Shown in pieces: positions 52,901 to 58,900 of a DNA stretch of 64,000 nt. The notes beneath the pieces were generated by a model that saw nothing but the letters and a program-made list of their open reading frames with translations, was not told the origin of the DNA and searched no databases. Made by a program: the position numbers and the translations under genes. Source of the stretch: Taudactylus pleione. Its lineage: Eukaryota; Chordata; Amphibia; Anura; Myobatrachidae. Each line of letters opens with the position of its first letter. Position 1 is the stretch's first letter. The stretch is taken from NCBI GenBank assembly GCA_031769625.1, contig JAUIMM010000003.1, positions 2,890,501-2,954,500 of the forward strand, written 5' to 3'.

Positions 52901-55900
52901 AGTAAGAGAGAGTGCTCCGCGCTGTACCTTCCAAAATAAACAGGATGACATTAAGGCAGAAATGTATTTGGGAGAGTATCAAAAGCAAAACCGATTTCGA
53001 CACCTAGATTTTGGGTGACAGTCGGGACAATCTCAAGCTGCTCCTGCCCTGGTCTTCGATCAGGATGTCCCTTTACTGCTCTACTACTATCCTGCGGACA
53101 GTCATAAGGTGCCCCAGATACAACCTTTCCACTCAAGCACCAAGAGACTGGATTCATTACCAGTTTGGCCAAACTGCCGAACCTGTGGTACTACTACCTG
53201 GTTGGTGTATTGTACAGACAGTTGTAAGGATCTTTGATAGATCCTACCATTAGAACAGCTGTTTGTTTCTGGCCCATTATTTCCAGTCCGTTAGGTCTAC
53301 AACGATCTGATGGGCAGGCGGAATGAAGGCTTGAATGGGCACCTCTAGTATTTCATTAGCCCACATAGCAAATGATTTCCCAGCCATATCTCTGATTACG
53401 CCGATGATATGTCTTTACATACAGATTGTCCCCATTAGAGATAATGCTCACCTTCATTCCTGGTTCACCTTGTGGTCCTGGCTCACCCGTCTTCCCCGGA
53501 GGTCCCTACAAGGAATGAAACTGGCTTCAGCATTTCATACAATTGTTTCCACTAAATTTGGCTCTTCGGCCGTGCGCACACAATGGACACTTATCAGCAC
53601 GGCGGTTCCAGCAGCGTCATTAGGGAAAAGTGATGCAGAGAGAGAATTTGTTAAGCGACTCACATGGAGAAGAGAGGAGAATAATAACTTGATATTGTGA
53701 CCTATAGCAATGGGATGAGGATGATGATGATGATCTGTTGGGATGAAGTGGCACCCGGTGATGGAAGAGAAAGGAAATTAGGTCACAGAGAAGACAGCAC
53801 AACCGGCATCTTCATCCCACACTCAGATGCACAATGAAGGACAGGGCTGTTTGGACTAAGAACTCAATGGGGGTGATGCAATTCAACGCGAATTGAATAG
53901 CGCCGGGAGCTATTCAATTCAGTACGCTGTGTGGTCGGAGAATGCCGGTTATCGTGCCTATCGCACCTTAACAAGGGTGTTAAGGCGCGTTAACCGGCAT
54001 TCTCTGACCAAAGTGCCGAGCGTGCGGCTGTTAGCGCCGCACTAAGCAGAAAAATAGCTGCACGCCCGGCACTTTGGTCGGATTTCTCCTCGCATCTCCA
54101 GGGGGGCGCGAGAAGAAATCCTTAGTGCGCCCAAACAGCGCGGTGTATTTAATAGCTGCGGCAGCTCCCTCCTGCGGCTATTCATCATCGCGTTGAGTCG
54201 AATTCCCCCCCAATGAATCCAACCATTTAACACCCACTATGTAAAACTATTTTGCTGATTAGGAGGCCACCCCCAAACCGTATTCTTCAACGGTCATTAA
54301 TACTGTAGTAGTATTATTTTCAGGAGGAGGGGAGTATAATTATTGAACCAGAAATTAATTCCTGAAGATTGATGACAAGTTAAGCGAATATGGAAAACAC
54401 TCACACTAAGGGCCTGTTTGTGTCCTTTGCCGGTCTCCCGGCTACAATCCCAATGCCGCTACAAAGCCCCTCCCCGGTGTACATCTGTGCGTCCGAATGT
54501 GCAAGGGCTGAGGCCCCCACTGTCAGCGTCTATAGATGCTGTAATACCGCCTTGTGCGTCTATAGATGCCCATCGGTCACAGCATCGATACTTGCTCCAG
54601 CCCCATGGCAGCTGCAGATTATTCATCTGAATATGGCCTCCTAGGTAAGCGATTAAGCGTTCGTATACGCTAAAAAAAAACCAAAAACGATCAACTTCAT
54701 GAACAGCGGAATTGCGTACAACGCAGAATCAGGCAATAAATGATCCAGAGTACACTAAATCGGTTACACATTGCTAAAACTGAAAAAAAAATATTATATT
54801 CGCCAATATGCAGTTCTGCATAAATCTCAAGATGCGCCGTTCTGCCTGTGAAACATATACATCTGGTTCCCTACAAGTGATGATCAGTGAATACCTGCCC
54901 TATAATCTGTGCAAAAGATATGACTCCAAACAGGTGGATTTTCCATCACGTTCAGGTCTACATAGGACACATCTGCACTGCCTGAACTTGCCTAGGTGAG
55001 AAAGTACCGCCACACCCCGGTCTGCCACTACAGTGGCAGACCGGGGTGCCACTGGCCGACCGGAAATGCGCCTGACTCTACATAGCCCGTACCCGAGTGC
55101 ACAGCGCAAATTCAGGGCCTGTTTCAGAGACGTACGTTGATCCGAGGACGAATGCACATCTCCGATGGTTAGGGATCAGCGCCTGCGCAGGACCCGATTC
55201 TCGCTCGCAAATCCCCCAAGCTGCAGCATGATTGACATGTTGGGGCATCTCTGAGGGGGAGGGGGGGGGGGGGAGAGTAGCGGGGGAGTGTCTAGTCGCC
55301 GTTGCTGGAAACTGAGGCGCGTTGTCACCGGTTTCCCGGAGGGACAAGGCTAGGGTCTGCGTTGGCGGACGCAGATTCATGACCTCTTGCGTGACTAGGT
55401 ACCGGCCAGGCTGCGGGAAACTTCAGCTCCCGCAGCCTGACCAAAGGAGCAACCAGTGGTCGCCATGGTGATCCCAGCAGTGCTGGGGTCGCAAATGCAG
55501 CATTTGTATCGGAGATGGACGGATTTGGACAGCCGCTTGTGTGCCGATCTGCAAATCCGTCCATCTCTGAATCAGTCCCTCAGTGTCATGTGTTCGTCAA
55601 CCACAAGACAGCAGCCACCAGCCCCTCATTTGCCCCAGTATAAGGAGGCTCTAGACAGGGAGAGCTTTCTGCTGATTTTAGCAGCATTTTTGAGAGTGTG
55701 GTAAAAGCCGTACACTACATTTATGCCTTACACAGAGAAGGCGACTTAAACAGCTTCACGACTCAGTGATGTCACCGTTCCTGCTAAATTCATATACTGA
55801 ATTATCTAGAATTTGGCATCAGTTGCCGAACTTGCTGCCTCCGCTGTGTGTAAGTAATTGGCATAATTTAATGTTACACGTTTCAGATTTCCGTGACAAA

Positions 55901-58900
55901 TGCACTTTGATTAAAAAGATTGTTTTGAGCCAGAAAGAGGCGATTTTCATTATTTAATAAAAGCTGTTCACGATACAATATGCGTCTTTCCCCAGTAACG
56001 TTCCAGTCATACAGTGTTGTCTGTATTGAGAGATGGTAAGGTGCCTGTAGATTAGACATTAGCTATTACTGACGTGTAGCACTCTCAAAACTGTATTATG
56101 CGTACACACTAGACGATATGCTCCCAGAGCGATATCGTGTAGTGTGTCCCCGGCAGGGTGTGCTCAATGTCGTTCATGACATTGAGCACACCCGCTGAAC
56201 GATATCATTAACGATATCGTTCAGCGCCGGGCTCTCTTCCCCCATTCCCCAACATGCAGCAACCTGACGACATCGTCAGGTTGGCCTGCATGTTAACCCG
56301 ATGAACGATGATGACGAACGACCCGCGGGAACGCGCGTCGTCGTTATCGTTCATCGTGTTAAAAATGGACGATAAAGTGGACGACTGAACGATAACGATA
56401 TCGTTCAATCGTCCACTTTAAATCGCCCAGTGTGTAGGCACCATATGACACAAACACAGATGTCAGTAAGCCCTGACTTACTACAGAGGGGTGAGGTATG
56501 ATATGTGGAGATTCATAATGCCAACATGGTCATACTGATTAAATGTCAACATGTTAGTATGTCGACCTACCGTTCCTGGTGGCCCAGCAGTGACTTACCT
56601 GCTCCCGATAGCTGCAGCATTTTCTTTGCCCCGACGGTCATGTGACCGGTGGGGTCATCTGACAGAGCGGCATTCAGGTGAGTCCATAAGCCCTATCCCT
56701 ACTGCCTAACCCTACCCACCCCCCGTAGCCTTATACTCCTTTCACACAGAGCCAAAAACCTGGGAATTTGCCGGTGCACATAGAGTCGATCCGGCTCCTG
56801 CTTATGTCTGAAAGGACCAGACCCGAGTTGACAGTCCCAGGTCCGCGACATTGCAATTAACCAGGGTTATTCCCGCAACTTGCGAACCAGATCAGTGGCA
56901 TGGCTTATGTCTGAATGGTGTGACCTGGATTTTTAGATCCGGGTCGCGCAGAGAACGAGCCGATTGGCTGTTACAGAGGAATTGGTATGAAATACCGTCG
57001 GCCGCATGGCGGGCGGTTCGATTCCCGTCAGCGGCAGCCCGACGGAAGCAGAGTGCGACGCAGCGGAAGCCCGACAGCGCTGGAAATCCCGATCGTGGAT
57101 AGGTAAGTATCCACTAACCTAACCTAACCCCCCTTAGGGGTGACTAACCCTAACTTCCCCCCCAAGTGCCTAACCCTAACCACCCCCTTCCCCGCTGCCT
57201 AAACCTAAGTCCCCCGGGGGGGGGTGCCTAACCCTAAGTCCCCCCCAGGGGTGCCTAACCCTAACCCTCCCTCCCCCTAGCCTAACCCTCCCGGGGGGGT
57301 GCCTAACCCTAAGTCCCCCCCGGGAGCCCTAACCCTCCCCCCCCCCCCGCGGCTGTCCGCTCGCGGCGCCCGGCATCACTACGATCGTGATGCCGGGCGC
57401 CGGTCTCCCGGCGTCGGGGAAATGCGGGCGTCTACATCTAGACGCCCGGCATTTCACCCTTGCCGGGATAAGACAGTTGGGAAGCCGGCTGCCAGTATTT
57501 AGGCAGTCGGCTTCCCGATTGCCTCCCGTTACGGATTACCTCATCAGAGACAGACGGCGGCCTTTAAATTCATACAAACTGAATGCCAGGGCAGACAGGG
57601 CTTACAATATGTGTGTAAGGGGTTGACCCAGAAAAAACCCGGGTCTCCGGTGTAGTGTGAAAAGAAAGGGGTTCTCCAAGCTGGGACCAAGGTTACACCA
57701 GTGTTGAAAAACCTGGTTCAGCGCCGTGTTTGCCAGGGCGTATGTCTGAAAGGGGTATAACCCTCCCCCTAGTGCCTAACCCTAATATCGACATTCCGAG
57801 AATGCCGGGTTTTCAGATGTCGACATTTTGACATGTTACCTGTGGACATTTTAACAATGTTGACGTCATATTCTTTTTACCATGATCACTAGACCCAGAT
57901 CTGACCTCTCCGTTCCGCGGGACTCTCGCTCTTATGCAGCTATAGAAGGATTTTGCAAACAATTGTGCTCCGTCCAAAACTCAGAGCCAAAATGTAGTTC
58001 TTAACCCCAAATTACATTTTGGGCTGGGTAGGCAAAATCGAATGAGTTTTTAATGATTTTAACATTTGTTTTGCAAAATCAGATGTTTTTGATAAGCTGT
58101 ACAACACGGAAACAACGCTCTCTTTATAGCTAAAGATTTATCTGGCATACAGAACAGCCGCACCGTGCCCTATGCTTGTTGATGTGACCCACAATGCACT
58201 GGGGAGAAGACGGCAAACCCATACATGTTGTCCATGCTACAGCCCATTTGGCCCCTTCACGCAATCTTGGAACTACGAAACATCTATGATCTATTTTGAC
58301 ATTTGGTTTCAAAAGATGGCTTTTGAGGTTTGAGGCATTAGTTTACTTTATACCTTATGTCCAATTTCACCCAAAGCCCCAACGGGTCCTTGTGGTCCTG
58401 CTGGCCCCTGAAAGAGAGAGACAAATACTTTTGGTAATGCCGGACATGTCAATAACAGATGAGGTAAGAAGACAGTCAGATCGTAACCTTTTCTTGACAT
58501 TGAGCCTTCCATGTAACGTCCTAGAAAGCCGATGTGCTGTTCTAGCATGGAACATGTGTTTGACATAGTCCAGAGAAAGCTCGGAAATAACCATACACAT
58601 AGCGGCCGCCATTGAAATGCATCAGCATGGATGGCCAAGACTGCTCCTAAACTCAAGTCTTCCAGGCATGAACCAAGATGGCGACCACTATCAATGACCT
58701 TCCTGAAATTACTTCTTCACAAAGATGGTGCTTCCAGGTATCAAGCCACCAACAATGTGACTGGTCAGATAGTGACAGAAGCATTGGTGACCCGGACTAT
58801 GTCTATATAAAGGGGTCCATCTGCTTACCAGATACCACACAAGAAGGTATTTTCCAACCTGTGACTGTCGGGAGCAGTGGAGAAACACTGAGGCATTCTA

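Larger units (their letters stand above)
56530..57870. mobile_element. Outer GTCGAC-type element of a three-level nest
   Basis: The left end (tgtcaacatgttagtatgtcgac) is mirrored by the right end (gtcgacattttgacatgtta..acaatgttgacgtc). Its minisatellite (ccctactgcctaaccctacc) breaks at about 56,733 and resumes at about 57,759 (ccctccccctagtgcctaacc). Confidence 0.75.
53506..58353 (-). other. Intron W4-W5 (4,848 bp)
   Basis: Contains elements at 53,869, 55,115, 56,099 and the three-level nest at 56,530-57,870. The stretches 53,510-53,860, 54,220-55,110 and 57,880-58,350 show no gene. Confidence 0.85.

Noticed and set aside
52890..53260. Possible old retroelement or pseudogene (80-residue frame)
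   Set aside because: I could not match it to any family; left as unassigned intron.
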